From Membranipora membranacea (taxonomy: Eukaryota; Bryozoa; Gymnolaemata; Cheilostomatida; Membraniporidae): 64,000 bases of DNA. Under the pieces are notes generated by a model, which saw only the letters and a list, made by a program, of their open reading frames with translations, was not told where the DNA came from and did no database searches. The position numbers and the translations under genes were made by a program. The stretch is from positions 4,657,001 to 4,721,000 of the forward strand of contig OU612066.1 in NCBI GenBank assembly GCA_914767715.1, written 5' to 3'. Shown in pieces: positions 12,930 to 25,265 of this stretch (position 1 is its first letter; the number at the start of each line of letters is the position of its first letter).

Positions 12930-14379
12930 ATTAGTCATAGTGGTCTGATACCAAGAGCATTAAAACTCTGTGCTGACCAACTAGCGCCTGTAATTACGGA
13001 TATATTCAACTTCTCTCTAGACTCTCAAACAACTCCTAATATATGGAAATCGGCCATCATCAAACCACTGCCAAAAACTGACAAGCCAACTCAACTTAAA
13101 CACTCCCGACCAATAGCCCTGACAAGCTGCTTATGTTAGGCAATGGAATGTCTGCTGAAAAGCTATATAGTTAAAAACACTCCTCTCGACAATCACCAAT
13201 TTGCCTACCGAGCTAAAAGATCAACCCAGGACGCAGTATTATGCCTTATTACCACAATAACTAGTTACATAGACCTTCAAGCTGCCAACTATGCAAGATG
13301 CCTATTTCTCGACTTCTCGTCTGCATTTAACACCATCAGTGTCAGTAATCACCTCACAGAACTGCAACATCTAGACTCCAGAGTTACAAGCTGGGTGTCG
13401 AGTTTCCTGACAGGCAGAACACAAAGAACAATAGTAAACAATATTCTCTGAACATCAATCACCACCAACACAGGAACACCCTAGGGTTCTGTTCTCAGTC
13501 CTCTATTATTCTCAGTGTATACAAATAGGATTAGGTCAGAACAGAGCAATATAACTATTTTAAAATATGCTGATGACACTTGTATTGTTGGTTGCATCTC
13601 TGATAATAATGACTTGTCTAATTATTTTAATGAGATCAATAGAATCTCTGGTCTATGCAAAGAACTCGACTTATTACTTAATCCTTCTAAAACCCAAGAG
13701 ATGCGTTTCTCCACTAAGCGAGATAAACCTGACAGTACTACTCTAGAATTAAATGGTGTAAAAATAGATTTTTGTGACAATGTTAAATATTTGGGAGTTC
13801 TCTTTGATAACAAATTACGTTTTGAAGATCATATCAATAATGTTGTATCCAAAGCAAATCAGAAAATGTTTGTCATCAGAACCTTTAATTATCAGAGTAC
13901 AAAGCCTTTAGCCTGCATGTTATTTAAAAGTTTTATTGTATCCATTCTAACCTACTGCCTACCTATTTTGTTCACTAGTATTTATTCACGAGACAAGAAG
14001 GCTCTGAGAAAGTTTTTTAAGCAAGGCGACAGACTAGGTCTTGATATTGGGGACCTAGATTCAGTCATATCAAAACGTACAAAGAACCTGGCCCTGCAGA
14101 TAATACATGATGGTGAACATTTTTTAAACAATTTTCTTGAGAAACTCCCCTCATGCAGATATCGCAGCCTTTAATACAGAACTGCCTGGGGTAAAGACTC
14201 ATTCCTGAGACACTTGATTTTGATATTACAAGATATTTTTTAATCCACTAGAAGTCAGACTTTACTTTACTCATTTTGTTTATGTTTCTTTTGGTATTCC
14301 CTACTCATGTAACAGTATGAACACTCACTCTCGCAGCATACCTAATGTTTGTGACAAAATAAACCAACCAACCAACCAT
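12930..14379 (+). pseudogene. Decayed non-LTR retrotransposon (LINE) with reverse transcriptase
   Basis: Reverse transcriptase read through several stops. Motifs in order: the KPLPKTDKP segment (about 13060), FAYRAKRSTQDA (about 13200), catalytic motif A LFLDFSSAFNTI (about 13300), the GSVLSPLLF loop (about 13490) and catalytic YADD (about 13570). The C-terminal thumb region runs to a stop at 14174. Stops at about 13138, 13451 and 13484 break it, so it is dead. The 3' end is a short (CCAA)n tail at about 14358-14378, as is usual for CR1/L2-like elements. It is truncated at the 5' end, without endonuclease. Confidence 0.85.
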
Positions 14380-15262
14380 AGTAATAGTCCTGAATGAAGT
14401 TAGAAATGACCGCGCTTTGAGCTACAAGTGTAAAATATTTAGATATTTATTCCCACAGGTTCTTTGCATATATATAAGTCATTTCAGTTAAATCTAGAGA
14501 ATTTTGCAAATTGAGAAGGAAGCAGAGAAATGAAAACCATAGTTTGACTTTTCATTTCATTTTAATCCTTCATTATTGCATGGCAGCTGTTCATGCATGC
14601 AGTTTAAATTATGTAACACATAAATGACTTGAGAGAAACAGGTGCAGAGGATATATTGATAATTCTATGCTGAACGGAGTTTGTATGCGATGAAATTACC
14701 TCAGTCATAATATGTGAAACATGAGCGATGTTAGGAGCATTTAAAGATACTATTGGTCACCAATACAGATATTGAGTTTTCAATCATTGTCATCTCAAAC
14801 ACAAAATAATCTCATTAAGGTAATGTCAAAGACCAATCCGAATATCAACATATTATATACCGTTGGAAAGGTGCCGAGCTACTGAAAATGAATACCTGAA
14901 TAAAAACTTGATTCGATGACGTTGTGTCATTTTAGGGAGGAAATGAGGCAAAAGACGCTGTTTTTGTCAATGCAGATGGAGGAGTCAAATTAATTGCAAA
15001 TAATGTAAGTGAATGTATACTTAGAGATTGCATTCATCATAAATTTTGATTTTCTCTGATATATGACTAGTCTAAATTGACTTTTTACGTCACACCATAC
15101 AACTCATTTCTTTTGTGAAGACGTGAAAATATGTGAAATTTCAATCATTAATTCACATCAGATCAAAGGCTCGAATCAAAATTAATTATGATTTTCTCTT
15201 AGAGTACTCTTCAAATGTCATACACATGGACTATCAAAAAATTAGCTTGCATATTGCAATGA
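14380..15262. other. Gene-free stretch
   Basis: A+T-rich. No supported gene or repeat. Confidence 0.45.
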
Positions 15263-16178
15263 CAGTAGACTCTCGAATACGGCTAATGTTTTCGCCGCCT
15301 TTGCATAACGACAAACATGCTGTCCAAATAACCATTATTGTGGCCAAACAAACTTTTTTTGAAAGTTCTCACATACGAAGCCAATTTCATTAACCATGGT
15401 GCACACAAGAAATGCCAACATAATTTTTCATTGCATCTTCATTTTTCTTGAATTTAACGCAAAAGAATGCCAAAAAACAGCTATTTTTAGGGACTTTTGA
15501 GGTCTTTTTAGGGACATTTGACGTGTTTTTTTGCATTCTTTTGCGTTAAATTCAAGAAAAATGAAGATGCAATGAAAGATTATGTTGGCATTTCTTGTGT
15601 GCACCATGGTTATTGAAATCGGCTTCGTATGTGAGAACTTTCAAAAAAACCTTGTTTGGCCACAATAAAGGTTATTGGGACAGCATGTTTGGTGTTATGC
15701 AAATGTGACGGCACTAAACCACTATGCCGCACACTGAGCGGTTACTAGGGTGAATTGACGAGACTTTTAATTGCACACCAGCATCTTTATTGCTCTCTCA
15801 AACAACACACACTAAACTGAGTAAAAACAATCTCTTATATAGTATCACCAAAAGGATGTGAAAACAGGACATCATATGATATCAATTAAACTGCAAAAAC
15901 TAGGCAATAGCAAAGCGATAATTAATTGGCTCACACTCATCAAGATGGCAAAGCGTAACACTGCACACCAGGACACAGCCCATAAGTTGGTCATTATTAA
16001 TGTAATAAATGTCTATTAAAAGGTTATTATTTCTGCCACTGGAAGTTAATAAAAAATGTTTATTATTATGGCATTTCCAGTGACAGCCAGAACGGTCACT
16101 GTCATGACCTGATACATGACAGGTGATGGCTGTTACACAAAGGCGGCGAAAATATTAGCCGTATTTGAGAGTCTACTG
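15263..16178. mobile_element. Pogo/Tigger-like non-autonomous element with internal hairpin
   Basis: Ends are CAGTAGACTCTCGAATACGG and the near complement CCGTATTTGAGAGTCTACTG. CAGTNGACTCTC-type termini are typical of pogo-group mariners; the expected TA duplication is not seen. Inside lies a second inverted repeat, with arms about 15296-15478 and 15522-15705 around a loop of about 45 bp. No transposase. The 86-codon frame at 15133-15393 crosses the left terminus and is spurious. Confidence 0.65.
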
Positions 16179-16189
16179 CATAGACTTAA

Positions 16190-16874
16190 GCCGTAGCTAC
16201 ACGAGACGATTTTTACATCGATTTGGGGTCACGAGTGGTTAATCGGTGGATCTGCACGAGTGATTACTCGTGTTCAGTGGGCATCGAACTTGTTGGTCTT
16301 ATGCACGAGTGATCTGGACGATCCTCTATGCTGATTGGTTGTTGATTGCTTGCTTCAATAATTACGCGGTTAAACACGTCATCTATCAAATCGTGACAGG
16401 CTATCAAAAATGGAGGAGTTGATAATATGTAGTAAAAAATTACATTCTCCTATTTATGATAAAAAAGACCATAACTACAAACATAGGAGTGGTGCTGTAG
16501 TGAAAATATGGAAGGTAATAGCTGTATCACTTGGAAATGGAAGCTGTCCTGGCATGACATCCATAGTATAGCATAGGAAAATCAATTTTACAGAAGACTG
16601 AAATTTATTTGGTGAAGATTCAAAGTGACAAAGACCCGGATTTAATATGACATCTATATCCGGTCATTTGTTAACACGCCCATTAAATATCATTGGTCAA
16701 TCGATTGAACTGAGGGAGTTCATTGGTCACTCTAGGCACCTGATTTATGACCCAACTATGACTCACTAGACCATCGTGTACTTACTCATAGGCCTGTATA
16801 GCAGTGTGAGGTCGGCTGAGCATGTCTAGACATGCCATCGGCCTGTGATTACATTGTCTCGTATAGCTACGGCT
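16190..16874. mobile_element. TTAA-flanked non-autonomous element, 685 bp
   Basis: Termini GCCGTAGCTACACGAGACGA and the complement of AGCCGTAGCTATACGAGAC are each flanked by TTAA (16186-16189 and 16875-16878). TTAA duplication is the hallmark of piggyBac-type insertion. No transposase frame inside. Confidence 0.8.
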
Positions 16875-16878
16875 TTAA

Positions 16879-19413
16879 TATACTACCTAGACAGGACAAT
16901 GCTTATGCTTCACTGATCATAATGTGTCCCACTTAAATAGCACAACATGCCGTAATTAGTTTGTGCTGTGAGCCATAGTTTACTATATACCATTCAATGA
17001 AATAATGTGAAAAATCAAGGGACGCTGGGCATGATATCAGCCCTGTCCAGCCCCTTATTATTCAAACACAAAGAAAATTGGTGAGTGTATGTAAAAGACC
17101 TTTCCGCACGAGATGGTATTAATAATTTGTCCCCAGAACCGGAACTTTTTATGATAAGATACAATCATTGGCCAATAAACATTGAAATAAATACAGCCAT
17201 TTACCCTCAGCACTTCCATCACCACTATAAAAATGTAAAGAATACCTATAACACAACAAATATTTTTTTGGATGAGCCAGATCTAAGCACCAGCATCACT
17301 CCATCATCATTTTTTTCTTGAAAATTCTTCGTAGTTGTGACTAAACACAACCAGTCTGCTCAAATTGGATTGCTAATTTTATTGTCGCTTCACAAAAAAG
17401 AATAGATCTGTGTGGTTAAATGAGTATGCAAACTACAGTTAGCTGTTGTTCCGGAGTACGTATGATGAAGCTAGAGTATGTGACAATAACTTGAAATTAT
17501 TATACTTTAGTGCAGTCAAAATCTAATGGCATTTACCATGGCCAAACTTAATTTTGCCGATGCCGGTAAGGTTCTTCGAGTTTATAAATGTGATATCGGC
17601 GTCAACATAGAATTGCCTCCCGGACCTATACACAGAAACAGCAGCGTGAAAAAAAAAGTTATTACTGAGATGTCTAAAACTGTTTTTAGCTGTGCAAAGG
17701 CATCCTCTGCTCGTTTAAATACCATCTATCGCCCACCAGGACACGAAAGCCTTTTCCATACTACATGTCAGCTCACAACAGAATTTAAAATGTTCATTTT
17801 CATGTACCAGTCCAATCTTATCGCCTGTTGATACAATGATTGTTATAATAAGCTAAACCTAACCAGAACACGTCATCATCTGAGAGAATGGAACTACATG
17901 TAATGATGAAACTCCAGAGGAAAAAGGATGGGAGCAGTGACTCTAATAATTTCCAAAACTGGAAAATGAAATACCGTGGCCAAACTTATTTTTGCCGATG
18001 CCGGTAAGGTTATTTGAGTTTTTAAGTTTTTCAATGTGATATCAGCTTCAACAGTGAATGTCAATTCGAGTGATATTTGAAAAGTACAATTCCTGTAATG
18101 ATCATTATTATTATTCTTATTGTTACATTTTCATTATTCTTATTCAATAGTTAATAATTGCCATAGAAAATATTTCAGTTTCGATCTAGGTGGAGCCCTG
18201 CAGACATCTCCATACTTCTCAAGATAGTTCAGCACACTCAACAGTGATTACTGTATAACTGACAATGTCTCCTTACAGAGGGATTTTTTAGTCATTGCCA
18301 AAGGGATTGTTGCTGCTCATTAATTCAAAAACTTCTCTGGCTGTCTAAATAAAGGGTTCAGCAACGTTATTTTGTGGCTCAGACGGGGTTCCATACTATT
18401 AGCCTTTATTCATACTAAACCTCAGCTCATACCATCAAAAATTTATTGCAGGCTGCGGAGGTTTGTGCTTGTGAGCAGCTGTGATGCCTATGAGCACGCA
18501 ACTCTTGGCTGAGTCTAACAAAAATGCTGGTGATCATTTGGCCAGCATTTGTTTTCCAGTCTTGGAAATTATTAGAGTCACTGCTTCCATCCTTTTTCCT
18601 CTGTGGCTTCATCATTACATGTAGTTCCATTATCTCAGATGATGGCGTGTTCTGTTGTAATAATTACTTTTTTTCACACTGCTATTTCTGTGGATAGCTC
18701 AAGGAAGCAATTGACATTCAATGTTGACGCCGATATCACATTGATAAACTCAAAGAACCTTACCGACATCGGCAAAATTATGTTTGACCACGGTAAAGGC
18801 CATTAGATTTTGACTACAGTCCTGAAGTATAATAATTTTAAGTTATTTTCACATACGCTAGCTTCATACTCAATTTACAGCACAGATATATTCTTCTTTG
18901 TGAAGCGACAATAAAATTTGCAATCAATATTGAGCTGGTTGTGTTCAGTCACAACTAGGAATAATTTTGAAGAAAAAAGCGATGATGGTGGTGGTGATTA
19001 GATCTGGCCCATCCAAAAAAATATTTGTGATATTGTGTTACAGGTATTCCTTACATTTTTATAGTCGTGATGGAAGTGCTGAGGGTAAATGGCTGTATTT
19101 ATTTCAATGTTTATTGGCCAATGATTGAATCTTATCATAAAAAGTTCCGGTTCTGGGGACAAATTATTAATACCATCTCGTGCGGAAAGGTCCTTTACAT
19201 ACACTCACCAATTTTCTTTGAGTTGATTTATAAGGGGCTGGACAGGGGCTGATATCATGCCCAGCGTCCCTTGATTTTTCACATTATTTCATTGAATGGT
19301 ATAATATAGTAAAATATGGCTCACAGCACAAACTAATTACGTGATGTCGTGTTATTTAAGTGGGACACATTTTGATCAGTGAAGCATAAGCATTGTCCTG
19401 TCTAGGTAATATA
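16879..19413. mobile_element. Large TTAA-flanked foldback element, 2.5 kb
   Basis: Termini TATACTACCTAGACAGGACA and its inverted copy lie between TTAA at 16875-16878 (shared with the neighbour) and 19414-19417. The arms (about 16879-17970 and 18555-19413) are inverted copies with indels. Internal blocks containing TTGCCGATGCCGGTAAGGTT also recur directly (17560 and 17995). Frames of 60-100 codons occur symmetrically in both arms and are shadows. Consistent with a piggyBac-type foldback that lost its transposase. Confidence 0.75.
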
Positions 19414-19415
19414 TT

Positions 19416-20310
19416 AAGTCTATGGATCAGAGCGACTCCCCTTCTTAAATACAGGAACTATGATGGCACAGCGCCAATCCTGCGGGACACAATTCGAGTC
19501 ATACGAGTATTGAAATAATTTGGTTAAAGATTGGTAGATATACGGGGCAAGGAATTTCAGCAGGCCTGGTGACAAATCATCTGGACCGGCCCCTTTACGG
19601 GGATCAAGTGACTGTAGTTGCTTAAGTACACCTCGAGGATCAAAAACAATAGTATCATGCTGATGTCCACCAGAGTTAGGTATATGCACCTGGTGTCCAT
19701 CATCATTAGAGAAAACAGAGACAAAAGCATCAGCAAAGACATCTGCAATATTGTTTGTGTCATCTGCTGGAAGTCCATCCAGTTGTTTGATGGCATTTGA
19801 GCTATCTCTTTTATTAGCAATGAACCTGTACAGGGGTTTTGAGTCCCCCTGCTCTAGTTTGTCACATAAGTGTGTGTTAATATAAGAGTTGTAGTCCTTG
19901 TTTGGATTGGGTTTCATGTTTATCAAAGTTAGCTTTGGTCGGGTACTCTAGTGTGACAAGGTGCATACGCTTTCGTTTGCGTATCTGCCGTCTAGAATAA
20001 GGCGTCAGCCAGAGCTTCGCTCTTGGCCTTTTAGTTTTGTTAGGGATATGTCTCAATGCTATGTTTTTAATTCCGGATTTAAATGTGTGCCAAATGGTTG
20101 TGGGAGTTGGAGATTTGTTTCTCAACTTCCCGATCAATCTCAAAGCTATCAGTGATAATACCAGCTAAATCTGCCCTATTAAATAACCAGTGTGGTCTTG
20201 GAGCAGTCTTTGAACTGCTCCATTCTATTTTATTGTTCATAGTTATTGAAAAAGCAATTACATGGTGGTCGGATGCGCTGGGTTCACCTATAGGTGCAAT
20301 TTTCAAACTT
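19416..20310 (-). pseudogene. LINE fragment: endonuclease end to early reverse transcriptase
   Basis: On the minus strand, a 75-codon frame has the endonuclease C-terminal signature SASDHHVIAFSI. A basic linker frame follows (19877-20143), then a 168-codon frame (19420-19926) with the start of a reverse transcriptase: KGAGPDDLSPGLLK and an IIVPVFKKGSRSDP end. It is broken by frameshifts between these parts. It stops abruptly where the TTAA foldback begins, before any catalytic motif, so it cannot be active. Probably a CR1-like group. Confidence 0.8.
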
Positions 20311-20851
20311 TAATTTCGATTGAAGCCAGTTGAGTTATCAACGTTTAACCCGAGCTGGGAACGGTAAATCAATGATAACTATGAGTAAAAATCACTGTTT
20401 CTACACCCTCCAGTGACGTCACACTCACGTCACCATAATTAAGTGCCTCACTGCCTCAATGCTAATGCTCCATACAGTGACCTGTCTAGGTTTATTATTA
20501 AGTCTATGGTCTATGGTATTTCCTCTTGATATTTGCAATTATACTTAGGTTTAGCAGAAACATACCTGTTTCGAGGAAATAATCTCTGTTAGTGTTTATT
20601 TCGGGCAAATAATGTACACCATACAAGTTGAGAAGAGCAAGCTCATTCTGTGCTGAAAGGGCAGTACCTCCAGCCTGATATATCCTAGAAGTGACCATAG
20701 GAATGAAAAATAATGGTAGCTGCACACTTTTATAGTAATTTTGATTAACAATGATATATGTGGATTATAAACTTAAGTACTCATAGCTGTCAACATTCAT
20801 GTCCTTTGATGGTGTACTGTCTAGATTTATTATTAAGTTCATGGTCTAGAC
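20311..20851. other. Spacer with foldback-terminus-like sequences
   Basis: No gene. GACCTGTCTAGGTTTATTATTAAG (read as two blocks, 20481-20493 and 20494-20504) and a similar TACTGTCTAGATTTATTATTAAG at 20815-20837 resemble the right end of the 16.9-19.4 kb foldback. Each is followed by GT..CATGGTCTA-type sequence. They may be solo ends of related elements. Confidence 0.4.
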
Positions 20852-21366
20852 CAGGGGTGCCCAACCTATGGCTCATGAGCCACCTCGGTTCAATTTGGCT
20901 TTTTGGGTGGCTCATTTTAATATTTGCAAATTTCACGCGCTTTTCGGCGCGAATTTCATGCATTCAATTCATGCATGTACAATGTACATTAAATGTATGT
21001 ATAGTGTATACAAGTTCATTGTACTGGGTGCCTGCATTGTAATATGCGTATAGAGTTGTCTTCTTGCAGACTTGCCAACCTAAATTTTCCAAAATGCTTA
21101 CAAAAATTTGCAAAATGCTTAAAATGCTTACAAAACTCAAGGGCGCCTTATATGACCAGAAATTGCCTCAAAAATTTTTTCGCGCAACGCGCATAATCTC
21201 ACACAATGACTTTGCTTTGGTATTTTTGCCAACACTTATACATGAATAAATATGATACATATATATCACTGACTGTTTCCATGTTGTCTACACGCGACGT
21301 GGTCAGCTCATTTGGTTTAATTGATTTTGAAATGGCTCATGTGAGAGAAAAGGTTGGGCACCCCTG
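20852..21366. mobile_element. Non-autonomous hAT transposon, 515 bp
   Basis: Termini CAGGGGTGCCCAACCT and AGGTTGGGCACCCCTG are exact inverted copies of 16 bp; CAGGGGTG..CACCCCTG is characteristic of hAT elements. The element is flanked by a perfect 8-bp duplication GTCTAGAC (20844-20851 and 21367-21374), the size hAT transposases make. No transposase is inside. The duplicated target is itself palindromic. Confidence 0.95.
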
Positions 21367-21374
21367 GTCTAGAC

Positions 21375-22394
21375 CATAGACCATGAATTTTTGGATAGAG
21401 CACTGTAAATATTTGATGGAGTGTGACATATTTTCAAAACCATTGTCTAAAATGCAAAAGAATCAATGTCACAAGATTCATGCTAAAACTGTTGACTCTT
21501 TTTGAAGGTATTTAGGTACACTGGCATTTAAGTTGTACTAATGGAAGCATTTAATTCATTAGTAATGAGTCAGTAATAATAATAATACAATAGACCCATA
21601 CTTGCCAAGTCTCAAGATTTAGGAGTGACCCTCCAGATTTTTACACCCATCTCCAATTATTGTCATTCTCGCTATCACCTCAAGATTTTTAGAGAAAACA
21701 GCCCTATTGCACTTTGTTGGTAGCTATCAAAGCACTTGTTGATAAGTTACTGGTAAGGTCTTTGCACACAAAATTAAGAGGAATCATACTATTCGACCAC
21801 TGACTGTCATTTGTCACAATATAATGTAGCTTGTAAAGTGCCTACAAATAGAAAGATAACAATGCCAAGGTCCACTACCATTCTAAATTCAACAAATTTT
21901 GTATCAAAGAAAAGGCCGACTAGGGCCCCAGGGACTTACATGCCTTTACTCTGCCAATGGAGTGGTAGATACCGGAAATTATTTCTTATTCATTCCTTGC
22001 ATTTCAGATTTGTTTGATTAACACTTACTGCAAAACAAGGGGATATGACCTGAAATCAGCCTTAATATCATCAACAATGCCGCATACACTATGGCATATA
22101 AGAAATTCACATGGATGGTCTTTGGAAAACCAGTCAATCGATCACACAATAGAACTTAGTTTAATGATATCAGAAGGATTTACCAAATCTACAATTTGCT
22201 GCACCATTGTCAAAATACAGATGTGTGTATTGTCTATGCAGTAAAGACACTTATTTTCCACCACTCACCATCTCAGAGCAGAAATAGAGTCATAAGTATC
22301 TTGTGTAAACACACGTGACTTACAAAGAAACGTGATATCAGCTCCGCTAAAGTAGTGGTGCTGAGCATTTGACATGTTATATGTGACAAAAGCT
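21375..22394. other. Gene-free stretch
   Basis: Short frames only, without motifs. No missing first exons for the GTPase-like exon at 22.8 kb could be recognised here. Confidence 0.45.
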
Positions 22395-22690
22395 CAAGTT
22401 TGTTGACTTAACTCATTTTTTGAGGTTTTGGGACTTGGAGAACTCAAAAATCATGCTGGGCCGTTCTTGAAAAGTTTGGAAACAGTTTTTTTCCCAAAAA
22501 CTTAAGTTTGTTTATTTCACTTTTTTGGGACTTGGAGAACTCAAAAATCATACTTGGCCGTGTTTCGAAAAATTTTTAAAATTAAACTTTTTTACAAGAA
22601 CTTAAGTTTGTTGACTAAACTCGTTTATTAGAGGTTTTGGGACTCGGAGAACTCAAAAATCATGCTGGGCCGTTTTCGGCCGAGGCCCGT
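22395..22690 (+). repeat. Tandem repeat, three units of about 105 bp
   Basis: TTTGGGACTYGGAGAACTC followed by AAAAATCATGCTGGGCCG occurs at about 22433, 22525 and 22635, with variable T/A-rich spacers containing AACTTAAGTTTGTT. It lies just upstream of the lone exon at 22808. Confidence 0.85.
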
Positions 22691-22807
22691 TTTTTCCCGA
22701 GGGCCATTTTGGGCGTTTTCCGCTCTCTGTTCTTCTTCAGGGATATCATGCAGTCTGGTGCCATATACCATGCCATTAAGATAATTATACAGTGCTCTTT
22801 TTTGCAG

Positions 22808-23394
22808 GACAATCGCAAATAATAACTGTTACAACAAAACTTGACGGTTCAAATAGCAAGTCCTTCTTGGCAGATTTAGGTAAAATCTACCCAAATGTAA
22901 ACACTAGTGCTCAGCTGAATATTGGTATAAGCGAGGTAAAGAGTCAGATCGTCATTTCCTCAAAGCTGAGCAGAAAGAAACTGAGGAGCACTCAGTCAGC
23001 TGGTTCTTCTGTGAGAGACATGATCAGGGCCTCACTACAGAAACGAGAGACTAAGAGACTGAACAAGCGGATCGACAAGGAGTTCGAAAATTTTAATACC
23101 AACTCGGATGAAAAACTTACAACCCTCATTGACAGTTCCACAAACTCCTGTCCAGCAAACCTCTCTATGAACCATTGTACAGCGAGTGCATCTTCAATAA
23201 TGCAGTCAAGATTAACAAATCCACATCAACAATTTGGGCCTCCAAAACATAACAAAAGGTTTTGCCATCTTTGTCACTTGATCGAAGTTCCACCAATTAC
23301 ATTTGAAGCTCAAGATTCTAAAGGATTTATCAATAGGTTTCATGAATGTGCTGGAGATATGAATCAAAGGTTGCTCACTATGATTAAGTCTTGA
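22808..23394 (+). CDS. Duplicated last exon of the atypical Ras-like GTPase gene
   Basis: A 195-codon open frame preceded by a good acceptor (pyrimidine run then TTTTTTGCAG) is clearly paralogous to exon 3 of the gene at 49219-50655. The same start phase, KLDGSNSKSFLADLGKIYPN, the basic KRETKRLNKRIDKEF stretch and the VPPITFEAQDSKGF motif near the end are shared. It lacks about 25 residues present in the other copy. I found no first or second exon upstream, where tandem repeats sit instead. It may be a partial duplicate that is not expressed, or it may splice to exons I cannot recognise. The frame is open over its whole length, so it is either young or selected. Confidence 0.65.
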
Positions 23395-25265
23395 TGTGCT
23401 AATTTTTTTTATTAGTTCAAGTAGACAAGACTCTGCTGGCGGTGTTCACATCTATGGACTGATTTTTCTACTAATCATTAAACGAATCCAAACAATATAT
23501 ATAGCTACACAGTTTACAAACTTAGATTTGGCCAATAAGCTTTTATTGACTTGCACAAACCTAATGCTACTGCCTGAAAACAACAATAATAATTTTCTAG
23601 CTTTTCCAGCTCTATACTTTCTCTCAATATGCCAACTACCAGCAGTTGATGTTGTACTGAGCTATAATCTCTACTTTATTAAAATATCACTGCGAGAAAT
23701 TTTTAATCATACAGAAAGGTCTCTTTGAAGAAACGAGTATGAAAGGGATGATCTTCAAGTTGATTGCTTATCTTGCAAGCTGTATATCATGCAGAAGTGA
23801 AAAGTGTCAAATTTTGAAAATAAATGAATTGTTGGTTTCATAGCTGACCGCACATTTGTGCTTATTATTCATGTTTTTTGGAAGAAGTTTGTATGTATTT
23901 TTGCGGCACATTGACAAAGGCTACGCACAATGAAGAATGCAGGACTGCTTTTTTGAGGTTTTAGTATCTGCGGGAGGAAAATCTCTATATTCCCACAGGC
24001 CCGAAATAGCTTACTTCAAGGCCAGCTCACATTTACTCACCCCTTTGTTTTATACACACCTCAATTAGCCAAAATGTAGAACTAGCTAACATTAGGTCAG
24101 CGCTCATCTCTAAACTGGCTAAACCAAACTCAGGCTAACATTAACTACTTCAAGGTAATCTCTTTCAAATCACAAAACTTATCCCGGCCATTTATCAGAA
24201 TAATAGTGTTGCATACTTGCATAAACTATTAGTTACATGATGAACACAGTGTATCAATTCAACTCTGATAGATGTGACAGATCAGGGACTCTTTCAAATT
24301 TGATTAATATCAGTTGATAACGCAATCAGTTTGCAACCCTAATAGCAAGTAAGCTCAATAAATATCCCATATTCACATATTGCAGATCACTATCCAGAGC
24401 TGTCAGGTCACTGACAAACAATATGTATGTATGTATGTATAATTAAGGAACTTCCCATCTAATGTGCTTCAAAGACCGTTATTGGTTCGAGTTCACGTGT
24501 CTTTCTGATACCTTTATTTATGATATTGTGGTTAACTGGTACTTGATTCTGAGCTATTCATCTAATTGAAAAAAACTTTGCAGGGCTTGGTTTTGTAAAT
24601 TATCTTATACAGACACAACGGCCATCACCTGGCTAGGGAACAGTTGGCTGAGATTAGGGGGTTATTTTCTCTATACAATCCAAAAACATGATAATTACCA
24701 ATCTAGTGTATATTTGTTAAAGAGCTACATAATTTTAACTCAGTGTTCATTTACTTTAATTCTGACAGGAATAGCGTAATATAAAATAAATCAATATGAG
24801 ACAACTTCCTGCTTGCTGATGTTGACACAATTAGAAATCTTGTTCGTAATTGATTTGCTAGTTTATGCTTATTCATACTTGGATTTGACTCCTTTATATT
24901 TGTAACATTCAAAATAATGATTCATCATATTTATATTTAGCAACTATCACACATTTTTATTTATAATTTATCACATATGTATTTATGGCACACAGATCTC
25001 AAACATTCAGGAAAGTCTCCAAATATTTCAACCATGAATATTTCCATAAATTTGATTCTGTTTGTATTTTAAAATTAAGAGAAGTGAACAATAAAAATTA
25101 ATATGTCAGACACAGCTAACTCAACCAAGACCAAAGAAAGGATGGTTATGGTAGCAAGTAAACATAATTAACTTAAACTTAAATATAGGAATGTTGCTTC
25201 TGAGAGTACTATTTGTAGATTGCTTTTTACTACCTGAATGAGAGGGTCTGATCGGTCAGCCAAAA
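23395..25265. repeat. 3' flank duplicated with the GTPase exon
   Basis: Patches match the flank of the other copy at 50656-52400: GCTACACAGTTTACAA against GCTACACAGATTACAA soon after the stop codon, and the TATTTATATTTAGCA..TATTTATAAT block (about 24930-24970) against about 52070-52115. So the duplication extended past the gene's end. A (GTAT)n microsatellite lies at about 24424-24440. No other gene is visible. Confidence 0.6.

Noticed and set aside
17526-17831. 101-codon frame in the large foldback as a transposase
   Set aside because: It lies in an arm of the inverted repeat, parts recur elsewhere in the element, and no catalytic motif is seen.
19556-20155. Plus-strand frames opposite the LINE at 19.4-20.3 kb
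   Set aside because: Antisense shadows of the minus-strand endonuclease and reverse transcriptase frames.
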